A DNA stretch of 64,000 bases, taken from the NCBI RefSeq assembly GCF_030409305.1, contig NZ_JAUFPQ010000016.1, positions 124,001 to 188,000 on the forward strand, read 5' to 3'. Source of the stretch: Halomonas maura (GTDB lineage Bacteria > Pseudomonadota > Gammaproteobacteria > Pseudomonadales > Halomonadaceae). The notes below the pieces were generated by a model, which ran no database searches, was not told where the DNA came from, and saw only the letters and a list, made by a program, of their open reading frames with translations. A program made the position numbers and the translations under genes. Positions 32,713-45,666 of the stretch are shown in pieces; the stretch's first letter is position 1; every line of letters begins with the position of its first letter.

Positions 32713-33659
32713 GCGGGGTCGGCGGTCAGGACGGGGTGGGCGTCGCCGGCGGCATTGGCTTCACCGCCCAACCAGACCAGCAGGCGCTCGATGCTCTCGG
32801 CCAGTGCCCGGGTCATCAGCAGGAAATCGGTCTCCAGGCGCAGCAGGGCATCCCCGCCGTCATCGGCCTGGTTGGCCTCGTCGATGAGGGCGTCATCGAA
32901 GCGCAGCGACTTCACGGCCAGGTCGTCATGCAGCACGAAGGCCAGGCGACCCTCGAGGCTCAGCGCCAGCTTGCTGGCCTGGCGGCCGCTCTCCAGCAAC
33001 TGCTGGATCTCGTCGCTGTCCAGGTCCACCTGGCGCGCGCGCAGCACCCCGTCGTCGCCCTTGGCCTTGAGTTCCACCTGGTCGCCGAGCACCAGGTCGG
33101 CGGGGCGCGAGCCGGGGTCGCCGAGCCAGGTGGTCATGGCGCGCATCGGCAGGGTCTGGCTGGCCAGCGGCGTCACCTTGAGGCTGCCCAGGGTCTCGCG
33201 CAGCAGGTCGAGGATCTCCTCGGCCCGCTTGCGACTGCTGCTGTTGACGGCGATCAGGGCCCGGCGGCTGTCCCACCACAGCTCGACCTTCTGGCTGCGC
33301 ACGAAGGCGCGGGGGAGGAGTTCCTCGTAGACCTGCTCCTTGAGGGCGAGTTTCTCCTGGCGCCGAAGCTTGCGTCCCTCGGCGGTCTCGAGGGCCTCGA
33401 CGCGCTCTTCCACTTCCTCGCGCACCACGGCGGCCGGCAGGATCCGCTCCTGACGCAGGGCCGTCATCAGGCGCTGGCCCTGCAGTTCATGCAGCAGCTG
33501 GGTGCCGGCGCGGCCGGCCGGCGGGCACCAGCCGATGCGGCGCGGCTCACTGCCGCCCAGCGGGCGGAAGGCCTGCTCGCCGAGCGCCTCTTCGAGGGTG
33601 GCGGTCGCCAGGTCGGGAGCGCCGTGCAGGCGGTAGAGATGCAAGTGCTTGAACCACAT
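32709..33659 (-). CDS. rdgC: recombination-associated protein RdgC
   Basis: The 316-residue protein has the RdgC hallmark start MWFKHLHLYRLHG and 'LLPRAFVRSQKVELWWDSRRALIAVNSSSRKRAEEILDLLRETLGSL'. RdgC is a ring-forming, non-specific DNA-binding protein that restrains RecA and associates with the nucleoid. The length matches the family (about 300). It is translationally coupled to the downstream acyltransferase through ATGA. A CATAAT-like -10 is present on the minus strand at about 33690, upstream of the start, but the -35 is weak. Confidence 0.93.
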   Translation of the reverse strand: MWFKHLHLYRLHGAPDLATATLEEALGEQAFRPLGGSEPRRIGWCPPAGRAGTQLLHELQGQRLMTALRQERILPAAVVREEVEERVEALETAEGRKLRRQEKLALKEQVYEELLPRAFVRSQKVELWWDSRRALIAVNSSSRKRAEEILDLLRETLGSLKVTPLASQTLPMRAMTTWLGDPGSRPADLVLGDQVELKAKGDDGVLRARQVDLDSDEIQQLLESGRQASKLALSLEGRLAFVLHDDLAVKSLRFDDALIDEANQADDGGDALLRLETDFLLMTRALAESIERLLVWLGGEANAAGDAHPVLTADPA

Positions 33660-33750
33660 GAAGCATTTCCCGGGTGAAAAGGAGGCATATTATGGCGAAT
33701 GGGAGCCGGGGGTGCCAGCGATGAACCGATCCGCGGGATAAAACTGTCGT

Positions 33751-33780
33751 TTGAATGCCAGGCGGTCGCCCGCCTAGAAT
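33751..33780 (+). promoter_or_regulatory. candidate sigma70 promoter of the thioesterase gene
   Basis: TTGAAT (33751-33756) and TAGAAT (33775-33780) are separated by 18 bases and end 32 bases before the ATG at 33813. This is one of the better consensus matches in the window. Confidence 0.5.
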
Positions 33781-33812
33781 CGCAGGCTCACCCCGAACAG
33801 GAGCCTGGACCC

Positions 33813-34235
33813 ATGGAGTCTCGCCAGACCACGGTCTCGCTGCGCGTGCGCGGCTATCACCTCGACGGCTATGGCCACGTCAACAATGCCCGCTACCTGG
33901 AGTTCCTCGAGGAGGGACGCTGGGCCTTCTTCGACGAGCGACCGGCGCTGGCCGGCGTGGTGCAGCGCCGCGGGGTGGCCTTCGTGGCGGTCAACCTCAA
34001 CATCGATTATCGCCGTGCGGCGGGGGCCGGCGAGGACCTCGAGGTGGTGACGGGCCTGGCCGAGCTCGGGACCCGCAGTGCCCGCATGCATCAGGATATC
34101 CGGCGGGCCCGGGACGGCAAGCTCGTGGCCAGCGCCGATGTGACCTTCGTGCTGCTGGATGTGCGCGCCAACAAGGCGGTGGCGATCGAGGGAGAGCTTC
34201 GCGATGCCCTCTCCCCCCTGGTCGTTGCGCAATAG
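33813..34235 (+). CDS. acyl-CoA thioesterase, hotdog fold (4HBT/YbgC-FadM type)
   Basis: The 140-residue protein shows the 4-hydroxybenzoyl-CoA thioesterase motif 'YHLDGYGHVNNARYLEFLEEGRWAFF' near residue 15, in which the Asp is the usual catalytic acid. The hotdog core 'VAVNLNIDYRRAAGAGEDLEVVTGLAELGTRS' follows. Such enzymes hydrolyse acyl-CoA thioesters; the chain-length preference is not predictable. The ATG follows AGGAG with a 10-base gap. It is a single-gene unit between rdgC (divergent) and gyrA. Confidence 0.85.
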   Translation: MESRQTTVSLRVRGYHLDGYGHVNNARYLEFLEEGRWAFFDERPALAGVVQRRGVAFVAVNLNIDYRRAAGAGEDLEVVTGLAELGTRSARMHQDIRRARDGKLVASADVTFVLLDVRANKAVAIEGELRDALSPLVVAQ

Positions 34236-34344
34236 CCCGCTGCTTTGCCCCGCCCGGGGTGATATGATGTGAGGCTGTTATTGCGCGCCATGTCACGGCC
34301 ACGTGACGCGCCAACCTGTTGCAGTGCAAAGGATTCGACGACCC

Positions 34345-37080
<2,736 letters not shown>

Positions 37081-37097
37081 ACGGAAACACGACGCTG

Positions 37098-38201
37098 ATG
37101 ACACGCCATTACAACTTCTGTGCCGGGCCCGCCGCGCTGCCGGAGGCGGTGCTGGCCCGGGCCCGGGATGAGCTGCTGGACTATCGGGGGCACGGCCTCT
37201 CGGTGATGGAGATGAGTCACCGCTCGCCGGAATACCTGGCCATCGCCGAGCGGGCCGAGCGCGACCTGCGCGAGCTGCTGGCCATTCCCGACAACTATCG
37301 GGTGCTGTTCACCCAGGGCGGGGCGACCCTGCAGTTCGCCGCGGTGCCCTACAACCTGCTGGGGCTCGGCGGGCGCCCCAACTTCCTGCATACCGGCATC
37401 TGGGGCAAGAAGGCCATGGTCGAGGCGCGCCACCTGTTCGGCGACGCGCCGGTCGCGGCGACCAGCGAGGCCGGCGGTCATGCCGCGGTGCCGCGCCAGT
37501 CGGACATCGCCCTGAGCGAGGATGCCGCCTACCTGCACTACACCGCCAACGAGACCATCGGCGGGCTGGAGTTCGACTACATCCCTGAGGCGGTGCGGCC
37601 CGACGGGCGCGAGGTACCGCTGGTCTGCGACCTGTCCTCCAGCATCCTCTCCGGGCCACTCGACGTGTCGCGGTTCGGGGTGATCTACGCCGGTGCCCAG
37701 AAGAACATCGGCCCGGCGGGGCTGGTCGTGGTGATCGTCCGCGAGGACCTGCTCGACCGGGCCCGCGCCGACATGCCCAGCCTGCTGGGCTACCGGGCGC
37801 TGGCCGAGGCCGGGTCCATGGTCAATACCCCGGCCACCTACAGCTGGTACCTGGCCGGCCTGGTGTTCCAGTGGCTCAAGGACGATATCGGCGGCCTGGC
37901 GGCCATGGATGCCATCAACGGCCGCAAGGCCGAGAAGCTCTACGCCGCCATCGACGGCAGCGGGCTCTACTCGAACCCGATCGCCCGCCGCAATCGCTCG
38001 CGGATGAACATCCCCTTCGTGCTGGCCGACGAGCGCCTGGACAAGCCCTTCCTCGAGGAGGCCACGGCCGCCGGCCTGCTCAACCTCAAGGGGCATCGCA
38101 GCGTCGGCGGCATGCGGGCGAGCCTCTACAACGCCGTGCCGGAGGCCGCCGTGGACGCCTTGATCGAGTTCATGGCCGATTTCGAACAACGGCGGGGATG
38201 A
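37098..38201 (+). CDS. serC: phosphoserine aminotransferase
   Basis: The 367-residue enzyme begins MTRHYNFCAGPAALPEAVL, the standard SerC N-terminus. It contains 'SHRSPEYLAIAERAERDLRELL', 'LFTQGGATLQFAAVPYNL' and the PLP-lysine region 'FGVIYAGAQKNIGPAGLVVVIV'. It converts 3-phosphohydroxypyruvate to phosphoserine (serine synthesis) and also serves pyridoxine synthesis. It sits 17 bases after gyrA and before pheA, the canonical order of the serC-pheA-tyrA/aroA-cmk-rpsA supra-operon of Pseudomonas-like bacteria. Confidence 0.97.
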   Translation: MTRHYNFCAGPAALPEAVLARARDELLDYRGHGLSVMEMSHRSPEYLAIAERAERDLRELLAIPDNYRVLFTQGGATLQFAAVPYNLLGLGGRPNFLHTGIWGKKAMVEARHLFGDAPVAATSEAGGHAAVPRQSDIALSEDAAYLHYTANETIGGLEFDYIPEAVRPDGREVPLVCDLSSSILSGPLDVSRFGVIYAGAQKNIGPAGLVVVIVREDLLDRARADMPSLLGYRALAEAGSMVNTPATYSWYLAGLVFQWLKDDIGGLAAMDAINGRKAEKLYAAIDGSGLYSNPIARRNRSRMNIPFVLADERLDKPFLEEATAAGLLNLKGHRSVGGMRASLYNAVPEAAVDALIEFMADFEQRRG

Positions 38202-38428
38202 CCGCTCCGGCTTCGCCGGGAGCTGCATGCCGTAGGCGTCAAGCGATGAGCATCACCGGCCCGGCGGCACTGGGCGATAAGTGGCGAGTCGCAGGACGGC
38301 GAGGCGAGCCTGCGAGTGCATCCGACATGCAGCCGGCGTGGAGGAGGTGTCGGCTGCGCCGACCTGCGCCGCTTGGCCGCTGACATGTAAGACACCGGGC
38401 CCCGGCCCCGATAAGAAGGGAACCACCG
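38202..38428. repeat. intergenic region between serC and pheA with possible dispersed repeat
   Basis: These 227 bases carry an imperfect hairpin right after serC (GCTCCGGC-TTC-GCCGGGAGC) and a complex stretch around 38280-38385 with internally similar words (GGCGAGGCGAGCCTGCGAG; CATCCGACATGCAGCC). No reading frame is convincing. It resembles the repeat-like spacer at 58257-58516 in style, not in clear sequence identity. AGAAGGGAACC before the pheA ATG is the ribosome-binding site. Confidence 0.35.
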
Positions 38429-39520
38429 ATGAGTGATACCCCCAACAATCTCGAGGCGCTGAGACAGCGCATCGACCAGCTCGACAGCGACATCCTGAGG
38501 TTGATCAGCGAGCGGGCGGAGTGTGCCCGAGGCGTCGCCGAGATCAAGACCCAGGACGACCCCCAGGCGGTCTTCTACCGCCCCGAGCGCGAGGCCCAGG
38601 TCCTGCGCCGGATCATGGAGCTCAACCACGGGCCGCTGGACAGCGAGGAGATGGCGCGGCTGTTCCGCGAGATCATGTCCGCCTGCCTGGCCCTGGAGCA
38701 GCCGATCAAGGTCGCCTACCTGGGGCCGGAAGGCACCTTCACCCAGCAGGCCGCTCTCAAGCATTTCGGCGAGAGCGCCGTCAGCCTGCCCATGGCCGCC
38801 ATCGACGAGGTGTTCCGCGAGGTGGAGGCGGGGGCCGTGAACTATGGCGTGGTGCCGGTGGAGAACTCCACCGAGGGCGTGATCAACCACACCCTGGATT
38901 CCTTCATGGACTCCTCCCTGCGCATCTGCGGCGAGGTCGTGCTGCGCATCCATCACCACCTGCTGGTCGCCGATACCACCCGGCGCGACAAGGTCTCGCG
39001 GATCTATTCCCACCCGCAGTCCTTCGCCCAGTGCCGCAAGTGGCTGGATGCCCACTACCCGCACGCCGAGCGGGTACCGGTATCGTCCAACGCCGAGGCC
39101 GCCCGCCTGGTCAAGACCGAGTGGCACAGTGCCGCCATCGCCGGCGACATGGCCGCCAAGCTCTACGGCCTGACCCGCATCGCCGAGAAGATCGAGGATC
39201 GCCCGGACAACTCCACCCGCTTCCTGATCATCGGCAACCAGGACGTGCCCATGTCGGGCGAGGACAAGACCTCCATCGTGGTGGCCATGCGCAACCAGCC
39301 CGGCGCCCTGCACGACCTGCTCGAGCCCTTCCACCGTCACCAGATCGACCTGACGCGCCTGGAGACCCGGCCGTCGCGCAGCGGCGTGTGGAACTACGTC
39401 TTCTTCATCGACTTCAAGGGGCACCACGACGAGCCCCGCATCGCGGCCATGTTCGAGGAGGTGCGCCTGCGGGCCGCGGAGGTCAAGGTCCTGGGCTCCT
39501 ACCCCCAGGGCGTGCTCTAG
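38429..39520 (+). CDS. pheA: bifunctional chorismate mutase / prephenate dehydratase
   Basis: The 363-residue P-protein has a chorismate mutase AroQ domain (1-90, 'LEALRQRIDQLDSDILRLISERAECARGVAEIK'), prephenate dehydratase (about 93-270, 'VAYLGPEGTFTQQAALKHFG', 'YGVVPVENSTEGVINHTLD') and an ACT domain (about 280-360, 'DKTSIVVAMRNQPGALHDLLEPFHRHQIDLTRLETRPS'). 'SRSGVWNYVFFIDFKGH' completes the Phe-binding regulatory part, so feedback inhibition by phenylalanine is expected. The start codon follows AGAAGGGAACC. The next gene begins one base after the stop. Confidence 0.97.
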   Translation: MSDTPNNLEALRQRIDQLDSDILRLISERAECARGVAEIKTQDDPQAVFYRPEREAQVLRRIMELNHGPLDSEEMARLFREIMSACLALEQPIKVAYLGPEGTFTQQAALKHFGESAVSLPMAAIDEVFREVEAGAVNYGVVPVENSTEGVINHTLDSFMDSSLRICGEVVLRIHHHLLVADTTRRDKVSRIYSHPQSFAQCRKWLDAHYPHAERVPVSSNAEAARLVKTEWHSAAIAGDMAAKLYGLTRIAEKIEDRPDNSTRFLIIGNQDVPMSGEDKTSIVVAMRNQPGALHDLLEPFHRHQIDLTRLETRPSRSGVWNYVFFIDFKGHHDEPRIAAMFEEVRLRAAEVKVLGSYPQGVL

Positions 39521-39521
39521 G

Positions 39522-41801
39522 ATGACCCGGCAAGAGACGATACCCGCCGAGTCGCGGCTGCTGATCGTCGGGCTCGGGCTGATCGGTGGTTCCCTGGCCG
39601 CGGCCCTGCGCCGGGCCGGTTTCGACGGCGAGCTCCTGGCCTGCGACCCGGACGCCGAGGAGATCGCACGGGGCGTCGAGGCGGGGCTGATCGACCGCGG
39701 CGACACGCGCCTGACGGCGATGCTCGACGGCGTCGGCCTGGTGGTGCTGGCGGTGCCGGTGCTGGCCATGCGTGGCGTGATGGAGGAGCTCGCCGCGGGC
39801 CTCGGGCGTGCCGCCCCCGACCTGGTGATCACCGATGTGGGCAGCACCAAGTCGGCGATCCGTCAGGCCGCCGAGCAGGCCTTCGGCCGCCTGCCGCCGA
39901 CCCTGGTGCTGGGCCACCCCATCGCCGGCTCCGAGAAGAGTGGCGTGGCGGCGGCCGATGCCGAGCTGTATGTCGGCCACAAGGTGATCCTGACCCCCGA
40001 GCCCACCACCGACCCCGACGCCCTGGCCAGGGTGCGGGCGCTGTGGCGGGCCGCCGGCGCCGAGGTGCTGGAGATGGACGTGGCGCGCCATGACCAGGTG
40101 CTGGCCCGTACCAGTCACCTGCCGCACCTGCTGGCCTTCTCGCTGGTGGACACCCTGGCCCGCCAGGACGAGCGCCTCGAGATCTTTCGCTATGCCGCCG
40201 GTGGCTTCCGCGATTTCACGCGGATCGCCGGCAGCGACCCGGTGATGTGGCGCGACATCTTCGTCGCCAATCGCGAGGCGGTGCTCCACGCCCTCGACGA
40301 CTTCGAGGCCGGGGTGGCCCGGCTGCGCCAGGCCGTGGAGAGCGGCGACACCGACGCCATGCTGGCGACCTTCGACCGCGCCAGCCACGCTCGGCACTAC
40401 TTCGACACCCTGCTCAACCAGACCAGTTATCAGGCGGAATACCAGATGCAAGCACATGGCAAGCTGCGCTACCGGGTCAGCCCCGGTGGCGCCGTGGCCG
40501 GGCGCATTCGCGTGCCCGGCGACAAGTCGATCTCCCACCGCTCCATCATGCTCGGTGCCCTGGCCGACGGGGTGACCGAGGTGTCGGGCTTCCTCGAAGG
40601 CGAGGACAGCCTGGCGACCCTGCAGGCCTTCCGCGAGATGGGCGTGGCCATCGAGGGGCCCCACCAGGGGCGGGTCACCGTCCACGGCGTCGGCCTGCAT
40701 GGCCTCAAGGCCCCCGCCGGGCCGCTCTACGTGGGCAACGCCGGCACCGCCATGCGGCTGTTCGCCGGGCTGTTGGCCGGCCAGGCCTTCGATACCGAAC
40801 TGACCGGTGACGCCTCGCTGACCAAGCGTCCCATGGGCCGGGTAGCCGATCCGCTGCGCGAGATGGGCGCGGTGATCGAGACCGCCGAGGGCGGTCGTCC
40901 GCCGCTGAAGATCCATGGCGGCCAGCCGCTCAAGGGCATCGCCTACGACATGCCGATGGCCAGCGCCCAGGTGAAGTCCTGCCTGCTGCTGGCCGGGCTC
41001 TACGCCGAGGGCGAGACCCGGGTGCGCGAGCCGGCGCCGACCCGCGATCACACCGAGCGCATGCTCAACGGCTTCGGCTACGAGGTCGAGCGCGAGGGCG
41101 ACACCTGCTGGCTGCGGGGGGGAGGCAAGCTCACCGCCGCCCCCATCGACGTGCCCTCGGACATCTCCTCGGCGACCTTCTTCCTGGTGGCCGCGGCCAT
41201 CACCCCCGGCGCCGACCTGGTGCTCGAGCACGTGGGCATCAACCCCACGCGCATCGGCGTGATCAATATCCTTAAGCAGATGGGCGCCGACCTGCGCCTC
41301 GAGAACGAGCGCGAGGTGGGCGGCGAGCCGGTGGCCGACCTGCATATCCGCCATGCGCCGCTCAAGGGCATCGATATTCCCGTCGACCAGGTGCCGCTGG
41401 CCATCGACGAGTTTCCGGCGCTGTTCGTCGCCGCCGCCAACGCCGAGGGCACGACCCGGCTGCGCGAGGCCGCCGAGCTGCGCGTCAAGGAGTCCGACCG
41501 CCTCAAGGCCATGGCCGACGGCCTCGCGGTGCTGGGCGTCGAGAACCGTCTCCATGAGGATGGCATCGATATCGTCGGCCGTCTTGAAGGGCAGGGCGGC
41601 GACGCCGCGAACTACGCCGGCGGCCACATCGATAGCCTGGGCGACCATCGCATCGCCATGGCGTTCAGCGTGGCGGCGCTACGCGCCTCCGGCGAGATCG
41701 TCATCGACGACTGCGCCAACGTGGCGACCTCCTTTCCCGGCTTCGTCACCCTGGCGCGCCGGGTCGGGCTGTCCCTTGAGGAAGAGCAGGAGGCGTCATG
41801 A
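39522..41801 (+). CDS. bifunctional prephenate dehydrogenase / EPSP synthase fusion
   Basis: The 759-residue fusion has a TyrA part (1-295) with the Rossmann motif [15 protein letters not shown] (17-31) and '[12 protein letters not shown]'. The AroA part starts near residue 309 ([13 protein letters not shown]) with '[20 protein letters not shown]', '[18 protein letters not shown]' and the late '[15 protein letters not shown]' motif. It combines the tyrosine branch step (prephenate to hydroxyphenylpyruvate) with 5-enolpyruvylshikimate-3-phosphate formation. This fusion is known from Pseudomonas and Halomonas. The AroA active-site segment 'GNAGTAMR' looks like the glyphosate-sensitive class I type. 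It overlaps cmk by four bases. Confidence 0.96.
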   Translation: MTRQETIPAESRLLIVGLGLIGGSLAAALRRAGFDGELLACDPDAEEIARGVEAGLIDRGDTRLTAMLDGVGLVVLAVPVLAMRGVMEELAAGLGRAAPDLVITDVGSTKSAIRQAAEQAFGRLPPTLVLGHPIAGSEKSGVAAADAELYVGHKVILTPEPTTDPDALARVRALWRAAGAEVLEMDVARHDQVLARTSHLPHLLAFSLVDTLARQDERLEIFRYAAGGFRDFTRIAGSDPVMWRDIFVANREAVLHALDDFEAGVARLRQAVESGDTDAMLATFDRASHARHYFDTLLNQTSYQAEYQMQAHGKLRYRVSPGGAVAGRIRVPGDKSISHRSIMLGALADGVTEVSGFLEGEDSLATLQAFREMGVAIEGPHQGRVTVHGVGLHGLKAPAGPLYVGNAGTAMRLFAGLLAGQAFDTELTGDASLTKRPMGRVADPLREMGAVIETAEGGRPPLKIHGGQPLKGIAYDMPMASAQVKSCLLLAGLYAEGETRVREPAPTRDHTERMLNGFGYEVEREGDTCWLRGGGKLTAAPIDVPSDISSATFFLVAAAITPGADLVLEHVGINPTRIGVINILKQMGADLRLENEREVGGEPVADLHIRHAPLKGIDIPVDQVPLAIDEFPALFVAAANAEGTTRLREAAELRVKESDRLKAMADGLAVLGVENRLHEDGIDIVGRLEGQGGDAANYAGGHIDSLGDHRIAMAFSVAALRASGEIVIDDCANVATSFPGFVTLARRVGLSLEEEQEAS

Positions 41802-42487
41802 GCGAGGCCGCACCGGTGCTGACCATCGACGGTCCCGGCGGGGCCGGCAAGGGCACCATCAGCCGCCTGGTCGCCGAGCGACTGGGCTGGCACCTGCTGG
41901 ACAGCGGGGCCCTGTACCGGCTGACGGCGCTCGCCGCCGCCCGGCACGAGGTGGCCCTCGACGACGAAGCGGCGCTGGCGGGCGTCGCCGCCGCCCTGGA
42001 CGTGGTGTTCCTGGCCGAGGACGGCGAGGCGCGGATCCTGCTCGAGGGGGCGGATGCCACCCGGGCGATCCGCACCGAACAGGTCGGCGATGCCGCGTCC
42101 CGGGTGGCCGCGCTGCCGGCGGTGCGCGAGGCGCTGCTCAAGCGCCAGCGTGACTTCCGCCAGGCACCGGGCCTGGTGGCCGATGGCCGCGACATGGGCA
42201 CCGTGGTCTTCCGCGATGCCCCCCTGAAGATCTTCCTCACCGCCAGTGCCGAGGAACGCGCCCGGCGGCGGCACCTGCAGTTGCGGGAGGCCGGGGTCGA
42301 TGCTAGTCTATCGAGTCTTCTCAAGGAGATTCAGGCACGCGATGCACGCGACATGCAGCGCAGCGTGGCCCCGCTCGTAGCGGCCGATGACGCCGTCGAG
42401 CTGGACACCACGAGCCTGACGATACCGGAAGTGGTGGATCGGCTGACGGAGCTGCTGGCCAAGCGTGGCCTGGCCCCCGTTTCCTGA
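41798..42487 (+). CDS. cmk: cytidylate kinase
   Basis: The 229-residue enzyme has the P-loop GPGGAGKGT (about 12-20), '[17 protein letters not shown]' and '[33 protein letters not shown]', the CMP-binding and lid elements of the Cmk family. It phosphorylates CMP and dCMP. The ATGA overlap with the tyrA-aroA fusion couples translation. rpsA follows after 179 bases that probably carry a separate promoter for the ribosomal protein. Confidence 0.96.
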   Translation: MSEAAPVLTIDGPGGAGKGTISRLVAERLGWHLLDSGALYRLTALAAARHEVALDDEAALAGVAAALDVVFLAEDGEARILLEGADATRAIRTEQVGDAASRVAALPAVREALLKRQRDFRQAPGLVADGRDMGTVVFRDAPLKIFLTASAEERARRRHLQLREAGVDASLSSLLKEIQARDARDMQRSVAPLVAADDAVELDTTSLTIPEVVDRLTELLAKRGLAPVS

Positions 42488-42666
42488 AACTCCCTTGCGG
42501 CGCCTTCGGCAAGATGTGATGACGTGGTCGGGCACCCCGTTTCCCGTGAGCCCGGCCAGGTCGAACCAGCGCCAACATCCCCGAAGGTAGTCTGAAATGG
42601 CCCGCACTCGCTGGTGGTGCGGAGGAGCGGCCCTGCCGCACACAACGTTGATCACGTAGGAACATC

Positions 42667-44343
42667 ATGAGCGAAAGCTTTGCTGAACTGTTTGAACAAT
42701 CTCTCCAGGACATCAACATGGAGCCGGGCGCCATCGTCCCGGCGACCGTCGTCGACATCGAAGGTGACTGGGTCACCGTCAATGCCGGCCTGAAGTCCGA
42801 GGGTCAGATCCCCGCGGCCCAGTTCCGCGACGAGAACGGCGAGCTGAGCATCGCCGTCGGCGACGAGGTGCATGTCGCCCTGGAAGCCGTCGAGGACGGG
42901 TTCGGCGAGACCCGCCTGTCTCGCGAGAAGGCCAAGCGCGCCGAGGCGTGGAAGGTGCTGGAAGCGGCCTTCGAGAAGGAAGAGATCGTCAAGGGCGTGA
43001 TCAACGGCAAGGTCAAGGGCGGCTTCACCGTGGATGTGGATTCCATCCGCGCCTTCCTGCCCGGCTCCCTGGTCGACGTGCGTCCGGTGCGCGACACCAC
43101 GCACCTCGAGAACAAGGAACTCGACTTCAAGGTCATCAAGCTCGACCCGAAGCGCAACAACGTCGTGGTGTCCCGCCGCGCCGTGCTCGAGGCCGAGAAC
43201 AGCGCCGAGCGTGAGGCCCTGCTCGCCACCCTGCAGGAAGGCCAGCAGATCATCGGTATCGTCAAGAACCTCACCGACTACGGTGCCTTCGTCGACCTGG
43301 GCGGCGTCGATGGCCTGCTGCACATCACCGACATGGCCTGGAAGCGCATCAAGCATCCGAGCGAGATCGTCTCCGTGGGCGACGAGATCAATGTCAAGGT
43401 GCTGAAGTTCGACCGCGAGCGTAACCGCGTGTCCCTGGGCCTCAAGCAGCTGGGCGAGGATCCCTGGGTCAACATCAAGGATCGCTACCCGGAAGGCACC
43501 AAGGTGCATGCCCGCGTCACCAACCTCACCGACTACGGCTGCTTCGCCGAGCTGGAAGAGGGTGTCGAGGGTCTGGTCCACGTGTCCGAGATGGACTGGA
43601 CCAACAAGAACATCCATCCGTCCAAGGTCGTCCAGGTCGGCGACGAGGTGGACGTCATGGTGCTCGACATCGACGAGGAGCGTCGTCGCATCTCGCTGGG
43701 TGTCAAGCAGTGCACCGCCAACCCGTGGGAAACCTTCAACGCCCAGTACAACAAGGGCGACCGCGTGGCCGGTACCATCAAGTCGATCACCGACTTCGGT
43801 ATCTTCATCGGCCTGGAAGGTGGCATCGACGGCCTGGTGCACCTGTCCGACATCTCCTGGACCGAGACCGGCGAAGAAGCCGTGCGCCAGTTCAAGAAGG
43901 GCGACGAGGCGGAAGCCGTCATCCTGTCCATCGACCCGGAGCGTGAGCGCATCTCGCTGGGCGTCAAGCAGCTCGACACCGACCCGGTCGCCGAGTTCCT
44001 GGCCGTCAACGACAAGGGCTCCGTGGTCACCGGCCGCGTGGTCGAGGTCGACGCCAAGGAAGCTCACGTCGAGCTGGCGACCGATGTCGTCGCCGTGCTG
44101 AAGGCCTCCGAGATCAGCGCCGACCGCATCGAGGATGCCCGCAACGTCCTGAACGAGGGTGACAGCGTCGAGGCCCGTATCATCGGGGTCGATCGCAAGA
44201 ACCGTCAGATCAACCTGTCCGTCAAGGCCAAGGATCAGGACGATACCCGTCGCAACCTGAGCAAGCTGCGCGAGCAGGACGTCGAGGGCGGTGGTCCGAC
44301 CACCATCGGCGACCTGATCAAGCAGCAGATGGGTCAGGACTGA
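42667..44343 (+). CDS. rpsA: 30S ribosomal protein S1
   Basis: The 558-residue protein has six S1 RNA-binding repeats; the repeat signature '[28 protein letters not shown]' is clear in repeats 3 to 5. S1 unfolds mRNA leaders on the 30S subunit. AGGA lies before the ATG. In many gammaproteobacteria ihfB follows rpsA; here there is a strong terminator and then a MvaT-like gene. Codon use is more strongly biased to the preferred C/G-ending codons than in neighbours, as expected for high expression. Confidence 0.98.
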   Translation: MSESFAELFEQSLQDINMEPGAIVPATVVDIEGDWVTVNAGLKSEGQIPAAQFRDENGELSIAVGDEVHVALEAVEDGFGETRLSREKAKRAEAWKVLEAAFEKEEIVKGVINGKVKGGFTVDVDSIRAFLPGSLVDVRPVRDTTHLENKELDFKVIKLDPKRNNVVVSRRAVLEAENSAEREALLATLQEGQQIIGIVKNLTDYGAFVDLGGVDGLLHITDMAWKRIKHPSEIVSVGDEINVKVLKFDRERNRVSLGLKQLGEDPWVNIKDRYPEGTKVHARVTNLTDYGCFAELEEGVEGLVHVSEMDWTNKNIHPSKVVQVGDEVDVMVLDIDEERRRISLGVKQCTANPWETFNAQYNKGDRVAGTIKSITDFGIFIGLEGGIDGLVHLSDISWTETGEEAVRQFKKGDEAEAVILSIDPERERISLGVKQLDTDPVAEFLAVNDKGSVVTGRVVEVDAKEAHVELATDVVAVLKASEISADRIEDARNVLNEGDSVEARIIGVDRKNRQINLSVKAKDQDDTRRNLSKLREQDVEGGGPTTIGDLIKQQMGQD

Positions 44344-44382
44344 GTCGCGGGCACTGCTTCCGCGCCTTAGGCACCCAGCAAG

Positions 44383-44410
44383 ACGCCGCCCCTCGGGGCG
44401 GCGTTTTTTT
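44383..44410 (+). terminator. intrinsic terminator of rpsA
   Basis: A 9-10 bp GC stem (ACGCCGCCCC / GGGGCGGCGT, minimal loop) is followed directly by seven T. It is the clearest Rho-independent terminator in the window. Confidence 0.95.
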
Positions 44411-44572
44411 ATGGGAGTCTGGTGCGTTCCCCCGGCGGGAGTGGCTTAAACCGATCCGCGAAGTGGGCAAGCCTTGTCGCTGGATGGCTTCTGTTAACAG
44501 TGAGCGGCGGTCTTGAACATTAACGAAGTGGCGGAGTTGGACGCCTTTTCTGGCAAATTTATTAGTGACGAG

Positions 44573-44601
44573 TTGCATATGGCGATATTCGGAGCAATAA
44601 T
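44573..44601 (+). promoter_or_regulatory. candidate promoter of the mvaT-like gene
   Basis: TTGCAT and AATAAT are separated by 17 bases in an AT-rich segment 49 bases before the ATG. AAGGAAGAGAG before the start is a strong ribosome-binding site. The rest of the gene-free stretch 44411-44649 shows nothing else assignable. Confidence 0.4.
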
Positions 44602-44649
44602 ATTCGCGCATCCCTGAGTTTTTAGTCTTGGAAAAAAGGAAGAGAGTCG

Positions 44650-45027
44650 ATGTCATCACTGCTGAGTAACTACATGCAGAAGGAGCAGCAACTCAAGCAG
44701 CTCCAGTCCGAACTCGAGAAGTTGGAGCATGACGAGCGTCTCAAGGCCGAGCTCGAGTTCAAGACCAAACTTGAAGAATTGATGAAGGAGTTTGGCAAGA
44801 GTGCCGGCGACGTCATCGAATTGCTCAATCCGCAGCCCGCAGCGGCCGCCAAGTCGGCACCCGCCAGTACCGGCGGTCGTCGCAAGCGCAAGCTGAAGAT
44901 CTACAAGAATCCCAATACCGGCGAGGTCGTGGAGACCCGTGGCGGTAATCAGAAGACCCTCAAGGCCTGGAAGGACGAGTTCGGTGCCGAGACCGTGGAG
45001 TCCTGGCTGGTGCGCGTCGAGGAGTGA
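44650..45027 (+). CDS. MvaT/MvaU-family H-NS-like xenogeneic silencer
   Basis: The 125-residue protein has an N-terminal coiled coil for oligomerisation (1-60, 'MQKEQQLKQLQSELEKLEHDERLKAELEFKTKLEELMKEFG'). A flexible linker contains Ala/Pro and RRKRK. The C-terminal DNA-binding domain 'KIYKNPNTGEVVETRGGNQKTLKAWKDEFGAETVESWLV' is the MvaT type. These proteins coat AT-rich, often acquired, DNA and repress it. The AT-rich stretches before the eCIS operon and before this gene itself are plausible targets. The gene is flanked by terminators, so it is a single unit. Confidence 0.88.
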   Translation: MSSLLSNYMQKEQQLKQLQSELEKLEHDERLKAELEFKTKLEELMKEFGKSAGDVIELLNPQPAAAAKSAPASTGGRRKRKLKIYKNPNTGEVVETRGGNQKTLKAWKDEFGAETVESWLVRVEE

Positions 45028-45054
45028 TCGCCCGCGTCGGCCTCGACCGTTGAC

Positions 45055-45076
45055 GACGCCGCCTCCGGGCGGCGTC
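45055..45076 (+). terminator. hairpin after the mvaT-like gene
   Basis: GACGCCGCC / GGCGGCGTC with a 4-base TCCG loop lies 28 bases after the stop. There is no T-run, so factor-independent termination is uncertain. Confidence 0.5.
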
Positions 45077-45666
45077 GCTGCGTTGGGGTCCCGGTGCGGC
45101 GTTCCATGATCCAGCGGAACGTGCGTTCGGGGGGGCATCGCTTCAGCCGGCGCGCCGCCCAGTCGCGTCGCCGCCGGTCTCGATAGATGCCGGGAGAGTC
45201 GGAAACGCGACCGGAAGCGGCGTCGGGTCCGGGAAGAGGGCTATCGCGGGCGACTCGCCAGTTGCTCGATGCCTCGCTGAATGTCCAGGGTCGGCTGCCG
45301 CCGGAGTCCACTCGCAGCCTGTCCCGACTGCTGGCCTGGCCCCAATTGGGGGGGCGCTTATCGAGCCGGGGGTGGAGTAAGCGTTCTCTGGTGATAGCGT
45401 CGCTGGATAGGGACAGCGACTGTCAGAGTTAGCGTGGTGTTATATTAGGGTATTTGAATTCAACATGTATGTCGGCAATCAGGGCCAAAGGCTGGTTTGC
45501 GATTGGGCGCTGAGCGATTTGGCACAAAGATGCCTGTACGTCAGGCCCGATCGTGGATGGTGATAGGGGGGCAGTAAGCGGGTATACTCCCTTCACACCC
45601 CGTACCATCCCATGGGCAGCGCCATCCTGGTGTCTTCGGCCTGTGCCTTGAACTGATTGGTAGCGA
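45077..45666. other. intergenic region with no convincing gene
   Basis: A plus-strand frame at 45187-45432 (81 codons) lacks a ribosome-binding site. It contains 'LLDASLNVQGRLPPESTRSLSRLL', which faintly recalls the N-terminus of Fic-family proteins, so it could be a decayed remnant; I do not call it a gene. The right part is AT-richer and has the palindrome TTGAATTCAA (45454-45463). A TATACT (45583-45588) lies 78 bases before the next gene and may be its -10 element, without a good -35. Confidence 0.45.

Noticed and set aside
39483..41648. A 721-codon open frame antisense to tyrA-aroA
   Set aside because: It shadows a well-supported gene and has no recognisable protein features.
45187..45432. 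An 81-codon frame with faint similarity to a Fic-family N-terminus
   Set aside because: No ribosome-binding site, only about 20 residues of vague resemblance and no Fic core motif nearby; recorded only as a possible remnant.
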